Source of the DNA: Ustulina deusta
Taxonomy: Eukaryota > Ascomycota > Sordariomycetes > Xylariales > Xylariaceae
DNA length: 64,000 nt
Assembly: GCA_023159155.1 (NCBI GenBank)
Contig: JAJNNX010000030.1
Span: forward strand, 1-64,000
Direction: 5' to 3'
Below, in pieces: positions 46,901-61,072 of the stretch. The notes beneath the pieces are model-generated. The model was not told the DNA's origin and did not search any database. It was given only the letters and a program-made list of their open reading frames with translations. How positions within the stretch are numbered: the stretch's first letter is position 1; every line of letters begins with the position of its first letter. The position numbers and the translations under genes are program-made.

Positions 46901-49700
46901 ACTAATTACAAAAAAAAGTTTTTAGTTAAAATGTTACATAAATATAAAATAGCTCTAGCTTGGGATTTTAGCAAAATCAGAAAAATATATAATAAAATTG
47001 TACTACTATATAAAATCTAGATAATATTATATAAAGCTTAGCAAACAAAAAGAATTTTTATTTTTGTATTACTATAAAAAAGAGTACTAAATATATTTAA
47101 AACTTAACTTATAAATATTATATTAAAAAAAAAAAATAGTATATATTAAAACATATAGTTTATAGTAAAAAAAAAAAAAAAAAAAGCTTAGACTAATTAA
47201 CTTTATTATTAAACTAAACATAGTTATAATTAAAAATATTTTTTTATTAAAAAACTATAATAAATTTGCTAAAAAATTTATTGTATATAAAATCTTATTA
47301 GTAATTAATTTTTTTTTTAAATATAGTTAAATACTTTTTTTTTTTTTTAGTTAAGCGCTAATAGTTTTTTTTATATTATTTAGAATTCTATAAATAATAA
47401 TATTTTTTTAAAATATAACAAATTTAATAATTTTTTTTTTTAAAATAATTAACTAAATATTATATAATATTATACCTAAAAAATACAAACTATTCTTTAA
47501 TAATATAAGAATTAAAAAGTTTATTATTTGTTATAATAATTAAAAAGTTACTTTTAGTATATAATAATTTATTTTTAAATATATTAAAAATATTAATATA
47601 GTTTTGCTAAATTTTAAATTAGCAAATATTACTATAAGCAGTATTAAAAGCAAATAGTACAAATTAATAGTAATACTAGTTGGATATTTTTATAAAACTA
47701 ATAGCTTTAAATTTATAAAAGCCAAAGTATTCAAAATTCTAAAATAAATAGCGTGTAATAATATTATAGAAATAAAAGCTTTTTTAAAAATAAATAATTA
47801 TTATTAGATATAAATAAAAATATATATTATAATAATATTTTTATTAATTATACTTTTTTAATATAATATTAAGTTTGTTTAAAAAAATAATTAAAAGTAA
47901 ATAATAATAATATTATAACAAGCTTTAATAATTATTTTTTGTTTAATTACTTTAGATTATAAAGCTAAAAAAATCTAACTAAAAATTAATGCTTTAAAAA
48001 AAAATAAGGCGTTATATTTTATTAATTAATTAAAAATAACATATATTTATTTAGATATAAGTTAGAAACTTAAAAAAACCCTAAATTAAATTATAATATA
48101 ATAATAAAAAAATACTTAAAAGTTATTAAAGCTTTTTATTAATTATAAAACTACTTATATAAAATTAAATTTTATTTAGAAATAGATATAAAAGTACTAA
48201 TTGTTTAACTAAACAATAGATTTTTTATATTATTTAGTATAGTTCTAACGTAATAGGTTACTTTTATTAAAATGTTTAATTTTAAATTATATTATATTTT
48301 AAAAAAAAAATATATAGTAGTAGATAGATTATTATATAAACTAAAAAAAATTATTAAATAAATTAAATAATTAATAAAAAAAAATATCAAAAATTTTATT
48401 AATTTTTAATTTTCTATTATAATAGTTAAACTAATAATTATTTTAAATATTACTGCTTTTTTTAAACTAAAGCAGAAATAGTTAATATATTTATAAGAGC
48501 TAGTAATATATTTTACTACTAGAAGTCTATTTAATTGTTTTATAATAGCAATATAAAAAAAAATCTATAAAAATAAAACTTTTTAATTTTTTGTTTATAA
48601 AAATTGCTTTTAAAAAAAAATAAAACTATTATATTAGATCTAACGTTATATTAATAATTTTAATAATTAAAAATGCTTTTTTTAAAAAAGCTATATATAA
48701 CTAAAATATTAAAGCTAAAACTTTATATACTATAAAATTACTACTTAATACTACTAAAAAAACTTATATAAAAATATAAGAAATATTTTAAAAAGTTATA
48801 AGCTATACTAATAAATATAAAATAAATAATCTAAAAAAAAATATTATTATAATAAAGCTAAAAATATATTTATAAGCTAAATTTTTAATATTTAATTTAT
48901 GTTTAATAATAATAGGTTTAAAACAATTATTAAAGCTAAATATAAAATATTAACTTATTTTAAAGCAATATTACTTTAATTAGTTAATTCTAAAAATATT
49001 ATTTAATTTATTAAGCAATATATTATTTATTAGTATAATATTCTTATTAGGATTAAATATAATAATAGTTCTAAAAATAAAAATAAAGTTATAATAGCTA
49101 AAATATAATTTAGATTTATAATAATTTATAGCGTAATATATTACTTTTAAAGTTAGAAACTTATTAAGTTAAGCTATAAAGTAGTTATTAATAGCTTTAA
49201 AAAAATAATTTAAAAAATAAAAAAAAGCTAAACCAAACAATTTAATAAAATAATCTAGGCTAATAAAACTATTATTTAATACTATAGCTATAATATATAT
49301 AAAATAGTTTATAGCTAATTACTAGTTTTATTAATTAAAAATGTTATTTTAATATAGCAGATTATTAATTAGCAAAATATTTCTAATTATATGTTTCTTT
49401 TAATATATAAAAAATAATAATTTAAAAAAAAAAAAATATAGCTAAGATCTAATATATTATTACTAAAAAAAAACGCCAACCTATAAAATGGGCTAATTAG
49501 CAATATACCTATAAGGTCTGCCTTATAGCTTTAAAAAAAAAAACTTTGTTTTTATATTTAATATTTTATTAAACAATAATAAATTTTAAAATGCTAAACT
49601 TTTATATAAATAAAAAGGCCTATTTTTTATAGCATTTAAAAAAAAAATTAAAAAATATAAAATAAAAAAGCCAAAAGGATATATAAAAATAAAAATTTAT
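46901..49700 (+). pseudogene. Element C pol: RT, RNase H, integrase (Ty3/Gypsy), RIP-inactivated
   Basis: Before RT, 46926-46988 reads LHKYKIALAWDFSKI, matching the segment that precedes RT in a group of fungal Gypsy polyproteins. The RT itself (about 47.2-47.9 kb) is too eroded for its catalytic box to be named. RNase H ends with EIDIKVLIV at 48179-48205 and, about 40 residues on, VVDRLLYKLKK, where the family has a VADGLSR-type ending. Integrase follows, with readings around 49020-49110 that fit IIQFIKQYI...RIKYN. A later YNIYKIVY block near 49290 fits the position of PYxxxYG. Domain order RT-RNase H-integrase gives Gypsy. Confidence 0.75.
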
Positions 49701-50613
49701 ATATTAAATAGCCTACAACTATTTATTAAAAATAAAACTAAATATTAAAAACTAGTTAATTTTATTACTAATAAATAAACAATAAGCTTATTAAAAAATA
49801 ATTATTATAAAAAAAATATAAATATAGCTAGAATAGCTTTAATTAAAGTTATAATATAACTAAACAAAAGCTAAATAAAGCCTAAAATATAACTAAATAT
49901 AATTAAAATATAGCTAAATATAACTAGAATATAGCTTAAATAAACTATAATATAGCTTAAATAAGCTAAAAATATTAAAATATAAACAAAACAATTAAAA
50001 AAAATTAAAAAATTATTAGTAATGAAGCTTTATTATATTAAATTAAGATCTTAATTAAAATAAGCTTAAAAACTAAATATTTAAGCTTTAATAATTTATA
50101 ATTAAAAAAAAAGTTTATTAATTAGCAAGCAATATTTTTGTAAATTTAAAAACTAGAAAAATAAACATAACCAAAATCTATAGATCTAGCACTATATGCT
50201 ATAATAATATTATTTTAATTAGTTTAGATCTACTATAAAGCAATACTTATTATTTGTATTTTTGCTTTTTTTTATTATTCTTGTGCTATTTTTTTACTTC
50301 TAAGAACCTGCTTTAAAATAGCAACCTTACTATTGCTTTATAAATAAATTAACTAAAAAATATATAAGATAATATATAATAATTTTTATTTAATTAATTT
50401 AAATTAAAAACTTTTTTAGGCTGTTTTGTTTATTTAGATTTTTATTTTTATTTTTTTGGGTTGCTACTATATATAAATAAGTATATTTAATATTACTTAT
50501 ATAATACTTGTAGTCTAGCTAGCTAACTAAATAAATATAATTACTATAAATACTAAACTATAAAAGATTTATTAATTTATATTTAAAAAATAGCTATATT
50601 TTAAAGCAACTAT
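49701..50613 (+). other. Element C 3' region, part 1 (unassigned)
   Basis: AT-rich sequence downstream of integrase. At about 49854-49972 short motifs such as AAATATAACTA and AATATAGCTTAAATAA recur in an imperfect repeat array. Nothing here looks like a chromodomain that I could defend. The segment ends ACTAT (50609-50613), the target of A4. Confidence 0.45.
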
Positions 50614-50854
50614 TGTAACGGTTAGTACAGTCTTGGCAAGACCTGCAAGGACTCCAGACCTATAGGGCAATAAAATAGAAGGTCTACACACAAACCAGCC
50701 CATACTTCTGCAGCCACACATATAGAGTCCATATCTACCCACCTTATAAACTCTAACTTTCTTTCTTCTTTTTTTTTTTTTTTTTTAGCTTAGAGTTTTT
50801 GTTTATAATATTAATAAACTAGCTATAAAAAGCTTTACTTAACTAAGCGTAGCA
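50614..50854 (+). repeat. A4 5' LTR
   Basis: 241 bp, TGTAACGGTTAGTACAG to TAAGCGTAGCA, with a pyrimidine tract at about 50757-50786. It is close to the un-mutated LTR of the family. The right LTR starts TATAATAG where this one starts TGTAACGG. Confidence 0.93.
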
Positions 50855-53800
50855 CTACTTTAAGCTTACTAATTATTTATTAATAAATGTTTAATAAAAT
50901 ATATATTTTTTATTTTATTATAGTTAGCAAAACATAAATAAACTTTTTTTTTCTAGTTATATATTTAATACTAAAAATTATATATTTTATAATATAAACT
51001 TGACTTTAATATAACTATAATAAGACTTTCGACCCTTATATTACCTAAAAACAAACAACCTATAAAAAACCTAACTTTAAATACCTTAATTTTACCCTAG
51101 GCACTTAAACAATTAAAACAACTTTAGTTATAAAGTATAACTAGCTTATTACTTTTAGACAATCTTAAAATTTTTATTTCTATAGAAAAAAAAGAATATT
51201 TTGTACTAGACTTTTTTGTAAACGTTTTAAATAAACTAATACTTAAAAAAAAAAATAAAGCATTAAAACATAGAAAAAACAAAAAATTAAAACTTAAAAA
51301 AATCAAAAAATCAAAACTTAAAAAAACAAAATCTAAACTAGAGCTAGAACAATCTAGTATAAGTAATACACCTAGAAATATAACAAAAAATATCGGAGCT
51401 ATATAGGCTTGCGATCTTATATTAGTTCTAGCAGAACTTTTTTAATAACTAAAAAAAATAAAGTACTAATCTTTTGTTACGTTTATTTTAGTACTTTTAA
51501 AAAACTATTACAACTTAACTATAAAAAGCGTATTTAGAAATACTAATTTTAAACTTTCTAGCCGTGCTACTCTGCTTATTTTTTAATTTATTAGTTTATT
51601 TATAACTGCTTTAAACCCCTTTTATATTAAAAAAGCTAAAATATAAAAAACCAATCCTAGCAAGTTTGCAAGAAATAAAAACCTATTTAATAACTAGGTT
51701 TACAAACTAGCAAAAAAATTAAACAAAAATATTACTATTTTCCGAACTAAGAATAACTAACTTTGGTATATTATAGGCTAATTAAAAAAATATACCAAAA
51801 AATCTATAAAAACGCGCTTCTATTTAACCAAAAAACTATTTCATAATATTATAAAAATAATTTAAGCTTTATTAGCAGTTTATTATAATTCTAACTAAAT
51901 AACTACTATTTATAAAACATTTAAAGTTTATATATATAAAGCAAATAAAAATATTAATAAGTTTATTTCTATATTTAATAGTTTAGCCTAAAAGTATTAA
52001 CTTGCTAAATTATAATAAAAACATAAACTATAAAACTATTTTTATATAAACTTAAAAAAAAACCTATATAAAACTTCTATAGATCTAGATATTTTTTATA
52101 AATTATTTACTAATAAAATTATTAAATTAGTATATAACGCTAAGCAAACTTACAAAAATCGTTAGTAAACCAAGCTTATAAGCTTAACTAAAAAAAAATC
52201 AAACTTAAGTAATTAAATTTCTAGCAAACCTAACTACTAATTTTTAGCAAACTTTAAAAGTTCTAAAACATTTATTTTAAAACAGTTAAAATAAGCTTTA
52301 ACTACAAAAAAAAAAAAAACCTATTAGGATAATAAAACCTATTTTATCTATAATAAAAAAGCACATATATTAATTAACTACTTTAACTAAAAACCTAAAA
52401 TCTTAGGTGTTTAGCTAGCAAAAAAAGCACTTAATAAAAATAGCTCGGGTAGTTTATCTAACTCAAAAAACAAATAGGACTAACAGAAATCTTTTTATTA
52501 GTTTTTTTACTTATTTTAACTAAAATATATAGCTAAAACAAATTAATTATTTTTAAAATACTTGCTAAATTACAAGTTAATAATATTAGAATAAAAACTT
52601 TAACTTTATATAATATTAAAGCTTATATTTTTTTAATAATTAGCTGTAAATTTATATAATAAATCAAGCAATAGCTAAAAATAAAAATAGTCTATTTAGT
52701 AAAACTTTAAAAACTCTACAACTACTATAACAAAGTAATTAGCGAAGTCTACAAATACTTAATATATATAATAAAAATTAATAATTAATAATTTAAGGAC
52801 TAAACGTTCTAAGTTATTAACTTTAGTTATAACGTTATTATTAATATTAAATAGTTAATAAAGCAAAATATTCTAATAAAAATTTAAAAATAATAGCTAA
52901 TCTAGCTAAATAATTTATTTTTATTAGTTTAGTTTTTTTTTATAATTATAATTAAACTACTTAGCTATAAACAATAAATTATAAACCTAAAAATACAAAA
53001 AAATACTAACTAATATAATTAAGCATTAAAAAAATATTATTAAATATTAAAACAACTTTTTAAAACTAAAATAATTATTCTAAATATAACTAAAACTAAA
53101 AAAATACAAAAAAAACTTAGAACTTTTAAACCTAAAACAAAAAAGGTCTATATAATAATCTCTAAAAAAAAAAAAAACCAAGCCACTATTAAGAAAATTT
53201 TATAAAACCTTTAGAACTACCCTTATTAGAACAGGTAAAAATAGTTAGCTAAAAGGATTTTATAAAAGTTTATTATAATTAAGTTTATAACAACCAAAAA
53301 TAATAATACTAAGCTACTTAAAAAAAACTTAAAAATAATTAGTATTTTATAAAAAAATAGACTTAAATCAATTAAATAATACTATAAAAAACTTTTAATA
53401 ATAAACTTATTTTATTCCTAAAAAAAAAAAACTTTAAACATATAAAATTAATATAAAATCTTTTACTTTTTTAACTATTATACCTAAAAAAATTCTTTTT
53501 AAAAAAGAAATCTAAAACTTTATTACTATTATAACTAGAGTTTAATGTAGTACTAAAACTTAATAATAAAAAATATGCCTTAAAACCTTATTAATACTAA
53601 ATACTTATATAGTTTATTTTTTTTAAAAAAGAGTTCGTAAATAAGCTACTAGCTATAAACTTTATTAAATAAAGCATAAACCTAAACGCTACGTTTGTTT
53701 TATTTATATTTAAACCTAGGTTAACTAAATATAAATTTATAATTAATTACTAATAAAAAAATATATATTTAAAAAATAAAATTATACTAGCTCTAAACAT

Positions 53801-56530
53801 TAGTAGTACTATATTTAATTGTTGCAATACAACCTGTTTTGCAAAGCTAAACATTATTAAAACTTTTTATTAATTACTACTAACTTTAGAATTACGCCAC
53901 TTTACTTCTTTTTAAACCTATAAAAAAATATTTTAATAAAAAGTCTTACTATTCGGTTTAAAAATAAAACCTATATAGTAGCAAGCTTTTATTAACGCAC
54001 AAATCTAAAAACTTTTAAATAAATTTGCAAACGTTTATATAAATAATATTCTGATCTATTTTAAAACTAAAAAATAGCACTAAACCTATTACAAAAAAGT
54101 AATCTATTGCTTATATTAAGCTAAGTGCTAAAAAAACATTAAAAAGTCTTGTTTTAATACGCCTATTATTAATTATCTAGGAATAGTTATAAAAACTAAA
54201 ATAAAAATCAAAATTAATTCTGCTAAAATTTAAGCAATTCTAAATTAGAACTTTAATAATTTTAAAAGTATTAAATTAATTTGGTTGTTCTTTAAGCTCT
54301 ACAACTATATTTATATATTTATTTACTATATTAATAAAATAGCTGCTTTTTTAAATTAACTATTAAAAAAAAACAAGCTATTTATAATAGGACTAGAACA
54401 AAAATAAACTTTTGAATATATAAAATTATTAGTATATAAAGCTTTAGTGTTAGCTTTTTTTAGGCCCGGCCAACCAATATAAATAAAAATAAATATTTTA
54501 TATAATATAACAAAAAAAATTATTTAGCAATAATAAAAAGATATAACCTAGAAACTTATAAAGTATTTTTTTAAAATAATAATATTAACTAAGCAAGCTT
54601 ACCTAATTTAAGACTAAAAACTTTTAGTAATAATATAAACTTTAAAATATTATTACTTAGAACTTTTAAAAACTAAATTCTTTATAATAACTAATTATTA
54701 AATTTTATTATATTTTTTAAATAAATAGATCTTATTAATATAATAAGTCTACTAGGCTAACTTTTTATTAAACTTTAATATTATTTTTTAGTACTAATTA
54801 GAACAAAAAAACGTAGTAACTAATGCTTTATTAAAAAAAATAGCAAAGTTTTCTATAGTAAAAACTAAAAAAGCTAAAAAAAGAATAATAGTACTAGTCC
54901 TTTCTAACAAAATATTAGGTCCTATGTTAACTATAGACATTTTGCCCAATACTTTCTAAAAAGCTAACCTAGTAGACCTAATTAAACAGAAAAACTAACT
55001 ATAAAAACTAAAAAATAAAAATAAAAGGCTATATATACCCGAGGTTATTTTAAATAAAACTATTTTTTTTTATACAGCCCTAATTCAAAAAGCTTATATG
55101 CTTTTAATCACTATATACCAAAACTAGCATAAAATAATCAAAATATTAAAACAAAAATACTATTAGTTTTATTTAAAATATAATTATAAATAATATATAT
55201 ATAATTGCTATAACTATAAAAAAAATAAGATACTATAAGATAAAACTTCTAGCTTTTTTTATTTATTACTTATATTATTTATAATATAGTAATATATAAT
55301 AATAAATAGTAAAAATATACTACCTGATTAATAGGGTTATAACTATATATAAATATTTATAAACAAGTTCAGCTGCTTAATTATAACTTTACTTAACAAA
55401 AAGACCAATACTACAGAATTACTAGCTATATAATACTATAAAAGTTTATATAAATTTTTAAATATATTAGATATATAAATATTAAATAACATAGGACTAT
55501 TTATTTTTAAGTTTATAATAATAATTAATAGTTTTATAGGTATTAAGCACTGCTTTAGTAGCGTTTATTATCCTTAAACCTAAAAAATAATAAAATTAAT
55601 TAATTAAAAATTAAATTAATAACTCTGTTTTTATATTAATAAGTACTAAAATAACTAAAATATTTACTTTTTTGTTCTAAACTTTATATATAATTTTTTA
55701 TAATATTTATTAATTAATATATTACTATTAAAAATAGCAATAAAAATAAACATACAAAACTTTTTAATAGTAAACTTTAGTAAAACAGTTATAGATTTTA
55801 ATACTAAATAATAAACATTTAAATTAATCTATTAAACTTAAAATATTCAAAAAATAACACACAAGGCTGCGACCTTTACATAAAAATAACATAAGCTATA
55901 AGCTAACAAAAAAAAACGTTTAATAAACTTTAAAATAAAAAATAAAGTTTTTTTAAAAAAAAAAAGTTTTATAATATAAGCACTAATTACTAGATTAAAC
56001 TTATAATTAGTTAGCCTTTTTGAAATCCTAAAAAAACAAAAATTTAGCTATGTTTTTGATTTGCCTAATTTTTATATAATAAAACCCCTATTTTATACTA
56101 ACCGATTGCAAAAAACAAGCAATAACTTTTTACTTTAGCAAATTTAGTTATTGCTTTTAGCTAAAAATATTAACAGTAAAGCAAAATTTAAAATCAAACA
56201 AGTTAAATAATTAAAAATATATAAAAAAAATAAAGAACTATAATACTAGGTTGCTTAAAAAAGCTGCAATTTTAACAATACTTAGTACGTAGCTTAGAAT
56301 TTTAAAAACGCGCTAATTAAGCTTAACTAATTTTATAAAACTTATAAAAAAGCTTTTAGACTTTTTATAAAACTACAAAAATAAATATATGCAGTAATAA
56401 CTAATAAATTTATAAATAATTATAAAAATAATAATAAAGCAGTATGTTATAAAAAGGCTATATAAACTTACTATTATTAATAACCTTAAGTTAAAACTAT
56501 ATTTAAACTTTTAGTTTTAAAAAAAAATAA
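50855..56530 (+). pseudogene. A4 gag-pol, Ty3/Gypsy, RIP-inactivated
   Basis: Gag lies at about 51.0-53.2 kb without a clear motif. The RT C-terminal part reads YLGIVIKTKIKIKINSAKI at about 54174-54230, then a block at about 54270-54330 matching the FLGF.N.YRRFI stretch. The integrase zinc finger appears as YY*FYLKY (YYWPxLK in the family) near 55160 and NCYNYKK at 55203-55223, so the second Cys of CxxC is mutated to Tyr. The integrase core includes LSTALVAFIILKP at 55543-55581, the degraded AFHPETDG block, and further match to 55690. Stops are TAA/TAG. A minus-strand frame at 51124-51306 is a shadow. Confidence 0.85.
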
Positions 56531-56770
56531 TATAATAGTTAGTATAGTTTTGGCAAAACCTGCAAGAACTCTAGACCTATAAAGCAATAAAATAAAAAGT
56601 CTATGCATAGACTAGCCTATATTTCTGCAGCTACACACATAGAGTCTATATCTACCCACTCTATAAACTCTGATTTCTTTCTTTTCTCTTTTCTTTCTTT
56701 TTTAACTTAGAATCTTTGTCTATAGTATTAATAAACTAGCTATAAAAGCTTTACTTGACTGAGCGTGGCA
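56531..56770 (+). repeat. A4 3' LTR
   Basis: 240 bp, TATAATAGTTAGTATAG to GACTGAGCGTGGCA, preceded by AAAAAAAAATAA, a probable polypurine tract. The GTGGCA end is the original form of the ATAACA ends seen in A1, A2 and A3. ACTAT follows. Confidence 0.93.
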
Positions 56771-56775
56771 ACTAT

Positions 56776-59700
56776 TACTTTTAGATTTTTAGAATTAATA
56801 AATATATAACTAACAAAAAATAAAATTAAAAGTTCTAGTTAACTAAACAATAAATATTATTACTTATGCTAAATAATCAAGCATTATAAAAAAGTATTTA
56901 TTAAATAGACTATTATAGCGTAGCTTAATATAAAAAAATATAAGTTTGCTAGCAAATATTATAATTGCTTTAAATATAGCTTTATTATTAAATATTATAA
57001 AAAATAAAAAATAAATATTCTAGTATATATATTAATTAGTAGTATAGCTATTTAAAGCTTTAATAATAAAATAATAATAAATCTAGTAATTACTATTAAA
57101 TATTTCTACTAGCTATATATAAAAATTAAAAAAAATATAAAGCTTATTTATTTATATTAATTAAAAAAGCTATAATATTTATTTTAACTATGCTTAAAAG
57201 CTTTTTTTTAAATAACGTATAGTTTTAGTAGTTTATTAAAGTTCTTTAGTAATACTATATGTTTTAGGACTATAGCTCTAAAAAAGTACGCGCTTAAAAG
57301 GAGTATAGCTAGGATTATTAAAGCTATACTAGATTTTAACTAAGAATATATAATATATTATAATTTAGTACTAAATAATAATAAAAATCGTATAGCAGTT
57401 GTTTTAAAAATATAATTTATATACTAATTAGCTTAATTAAAATATTTATTAGTTTTAATATATATTGTTTCGATTAGTATTTAATTACTAAAACTTTTTT
57501 TATAACCTAGCTCTTTTTTAATTAATTGCAATAAAAAATTAAGATTATATAAGCTAATTTAGAACAGGGGATCTTTATAATTAAAAAAAAAAACAATTAA
57601 GTATTAGGCTTGCTAGTAGTAAAGTAGTATAGCTAAAAATAATATATAAGATTTAATATATATAGTAGTAAATTAGTTAGTATAAAAGTTTTAAATATAT
57701 TTTAATTAGTAATATTTGCTTTTTTTTAGATTGTTTGAACTTTTAGATTAACTTGCGAAATAATTAAAGCTTAAAGTTCTAACTATTTATTAGCAATCTA
57801 ACCAAATATAAATATATTTATATAGCACTTAGTATAGCTAATATAAAAATAGTAATTATATAGCAGATAAAAATAACTAAAAAAAGCTAATATATACTTT
57901 TTGCTTTAAAACAATTAATTACTAAATATTATAAAAAATAATAAAAAATAAAAATATATATTATAATATATTATATACGGACCGATTATTATAAATTAAA
58001 TAAATAAAGTTAAAAATATAAAAAAATATAAGTATAAATATAGTTTATATAAAAAAATAACTAAGTAAGTTAAAAAAAAATAGCTAATTTGTATAAAATT
58101 AATAAATATTACTTTTTATAAAATAATATAAGTAGGGAAGCTTTAATTAGCACTTTTTTTTAATAATAATTTATATTAAAAAAAAACTAACAAAATCTTT
58201 ATAAAAAAGTAATATAAACTAACCAGACCTATACTAGCTTAGCAAACCTTATATTTAGCTTTTAACTACTTATTTTCTAGCTAATATATTTTATATTACT
58301 AGTTCTTACACTTTACTTATTAATATATAAACTATATATTTATTATATTTTATTTATATTTTTAATTATTAATAAACAGAACTAATATTCTGCTTTAATA
58401 TTAAAACTATTATATAATTAGCCTATTCTAACATTATTACTTTAAATTATTATATCTAAAATATTTTAACTAATCTATTTAAAGTATTACTAAAAAAATC
58501 TAAAAAATATATATCTTTTTTTTTAATAATATTATTACTATTATACTATTTAAACTAATATAATATATATTATTAAATAAACCGTTATATATAAGTTATT
58601 ATAATAAAAAACTACTACTTTACTTTTGCTAAAAATATAAAAATGCTTTATATAACTGCAAAATTTCTTTAAATATTATAACTTAAGCTTTTTATAACTT
58701 ATTTAGATCTAAATTAATTAATATATTTTAAAAAATATAATAATATTAGTAGCTAAATATATTCAAAGTTAGTATATTAATTACTGCAGTAATTAGTTAT
58801 TTCGAACTATAGGTAGTATTTAAAGGCATTTTTGCATAAATATTTTTTTAAGCTTAAAATAAAAGCTTTAATAAGAACTACTTTACTTTTTAATTTTTAA
58901 AAAAATAAGATAGATCTATTAGTTTTATAATATTCGGAACAATTAGAGCAACTAAAACTAGGCATACTTCTAATTATTAGTTTGTTATAATTTATAATAT
59001 TAAATAAAAAATACTATATATTATAGATTTTATTAATAATAATATAATAATTAATACTTATTAAAAAGTTTTTGTTATTTTTAACCACGTTTAAAAATTA
59101 TTATTTAATAGTTACCCGCTTAGACTTAAATTTATAGTATTAATCCCTAGTATTTAACAAAATAATAGCTAGTACTATAATTATTTTTATAAAACTTATA
59201 TATTTTTAGCCTTTTATAAGCCAAAGCTTTAGAAAAAAATAATAAATATTATAAACAAAAAACCCTACGATTTAAACAAAAATATATAAAACAATTTATT
59301 AAAATATTATAAAAACTATATTATAGTTTATATAAAAAAGCTAGTCTTAAATTTCTGGTTATAAATTTAAATCTATTTAGCTAGCCTAGCTAATTTTTTA
59401 ATAAAATTAGTTAATTTTCTAGTTAATTACTCTACTTACTAATTTTTAACTTATAAAACTTTACCTAAAGTATTACAAATATTTATAAGATTTAATTATA
59501 AAAATATATAGTTAGTACAACTTAAAATATAAAAATATTCCTTTACTATTGCAGTGCTTAGCGGCTAATAGAATTAGGATTCTTATTAATACGCCTTTTT
59601 ATAATAATTATTAATATATAAATAATAAATTTTTTAAAAAACAACCAATCTTTTTTTCTATTTCTAAAAATATTTAGATAATTAATAGCTTTAATGCCTG

Positions 59701-61072
59701 GATTATTAATACAATAATTAAATAGAAACAATATACCTAAGCTAATACTATAAATATTAAGGTATAACTTATTATTTAGCTCCGTAAGCTAAACATAAAA
59801 ATAGTTTACAAACAATTATTTGGACTACTTAATTATTTTATTGCTTAATTTGCAAGACTTAATAAAAAAGTAGTTATAATTATATTAATTCTTAAAGTTA
59901 AATAAATAATATTTAATAAGCTTAAGCCTTTTAAAACAAGTAGTAACCAATTAAATTATTTTTTTATTATAATTATTAATAAATAAAAATAAATTGCTTA
60001 TTTTATTGATTTAGTTCTTAAGCAAAATAAAAAATACTAATAATTTATTTATAATTGCTAAATATAAGCTTTTAAAAATATTATTAGTTAATAAACCTTA
60101 AAGCTATTTTTTAATATGTTTTTTTTGTTTTATATATATAGCTTTTTTATATATATTTAAAATAATTAGTAAAGCTATAGTCTAGCATATATTATTTATA
60201 TAGTATTATTTTTTAAATATTTAAGTATTTTTTTTAAAAATTTATAACCTAGTAGCTAAAAATTAATACTTAATAATTTAGTAATAAGCATTAAAATCAT
60301 AAAAGATTGCTTAAATATTATTAAAAAAATAAAATTATATATTAGGATTATAGTTATTAAAACAAAGCTTTTTTTTTAATTAATACTATTTAAAATAAAA
60401 GAACAATTAGTAATTATTTTATTTTATAAAGCTAATTAGTTAATAAGTAATAATATAAATATATAAAGTATATTTTATAGATTTTTTTTTTAAATCGAAT
60501 TGGATTTTTTTATAATAAATATTTTTGTTTTTTAATCTACTTATAAAAAAACAATAATTACTAAATTGCTTAAAAAATTAATGCAAAGCTAATTAAAAAG
60601 TATTTTAGTAACTATGCCTAAGTTTAAAAAACCTAGTTAAAAATACAAATATTTTAATATATTTAATTTTAGTAAGTAATATTAACTCTTCTTTAGTAGT
60701 AAAAAAGCTTAAGTTATAATCTATAAAAAACTTGCTTACTAATAGATTTTTTTTATATTTTAAAAAAATAATATATATAATAATATAAAAAGTTGTTCTA
60801 TGCTAAACTTCTTTACTAGGTAGAAGTTCTAAAAAAAGTATAATTTATAAATATATATAGTTAATCAAGCAAATATTAAAAAACCCAAAAATTAAAAAGC
60901 TGTTTAAAAAACGCTAAATATATAAAAAAAACAAAAAGTTAAATTATTAAAAATAAATATAAAAACTAAGAAAGCTTAGTAACAAAGATCTAAAAAAAAT
61001 AAATAATTAATTAGTTATAGTTTAAGTTAATTATTATAGTTTAAGAACAAAAACCTAATAATTTAAAAAGTT
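56776..61072 (+). other. Element C 3' region, part 2: 4.3 kb, possible extra ORF, not recognised
   Basis: AT-rich RIP-type sequence between A4 and the 3' LTR of C. In plus-strand translation the stops are TAA or TAG, mostly where Gln codons would be. At 57541-57780 more than one frame opens once such stops are ignored, so I cannot name the true frame. No second pair of LTRs and no RT or integrase motif was found here. It may be a 3' gene of C, captured sequence, or an unrecognised older insertion. Confidence 0.4.

Larger units (their letters stand above)
50614..56770 (+). mobile_element. Element A4: complete Ty3/Gypsy retrotransposon, reference copy of family A
   Basis: 6157 bp with LTRs of 241 bp (50614-50854) and 240 bp (56531-56770) and the duplication ACTAT at 50609-50613 and 56771-56775. 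It is the best preserved family A copy (CCTGCAAGGACTCCAGACC in the 5' LTR) and the template against which A1, A2 and A3 are read. Plus orientation follows from the order reverse transcriptase, RNase H, integrase on that strand and from an A-rich polypurine tract before the right LTR. It is inserted in the 3' region of C. Confidence 0.92.
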
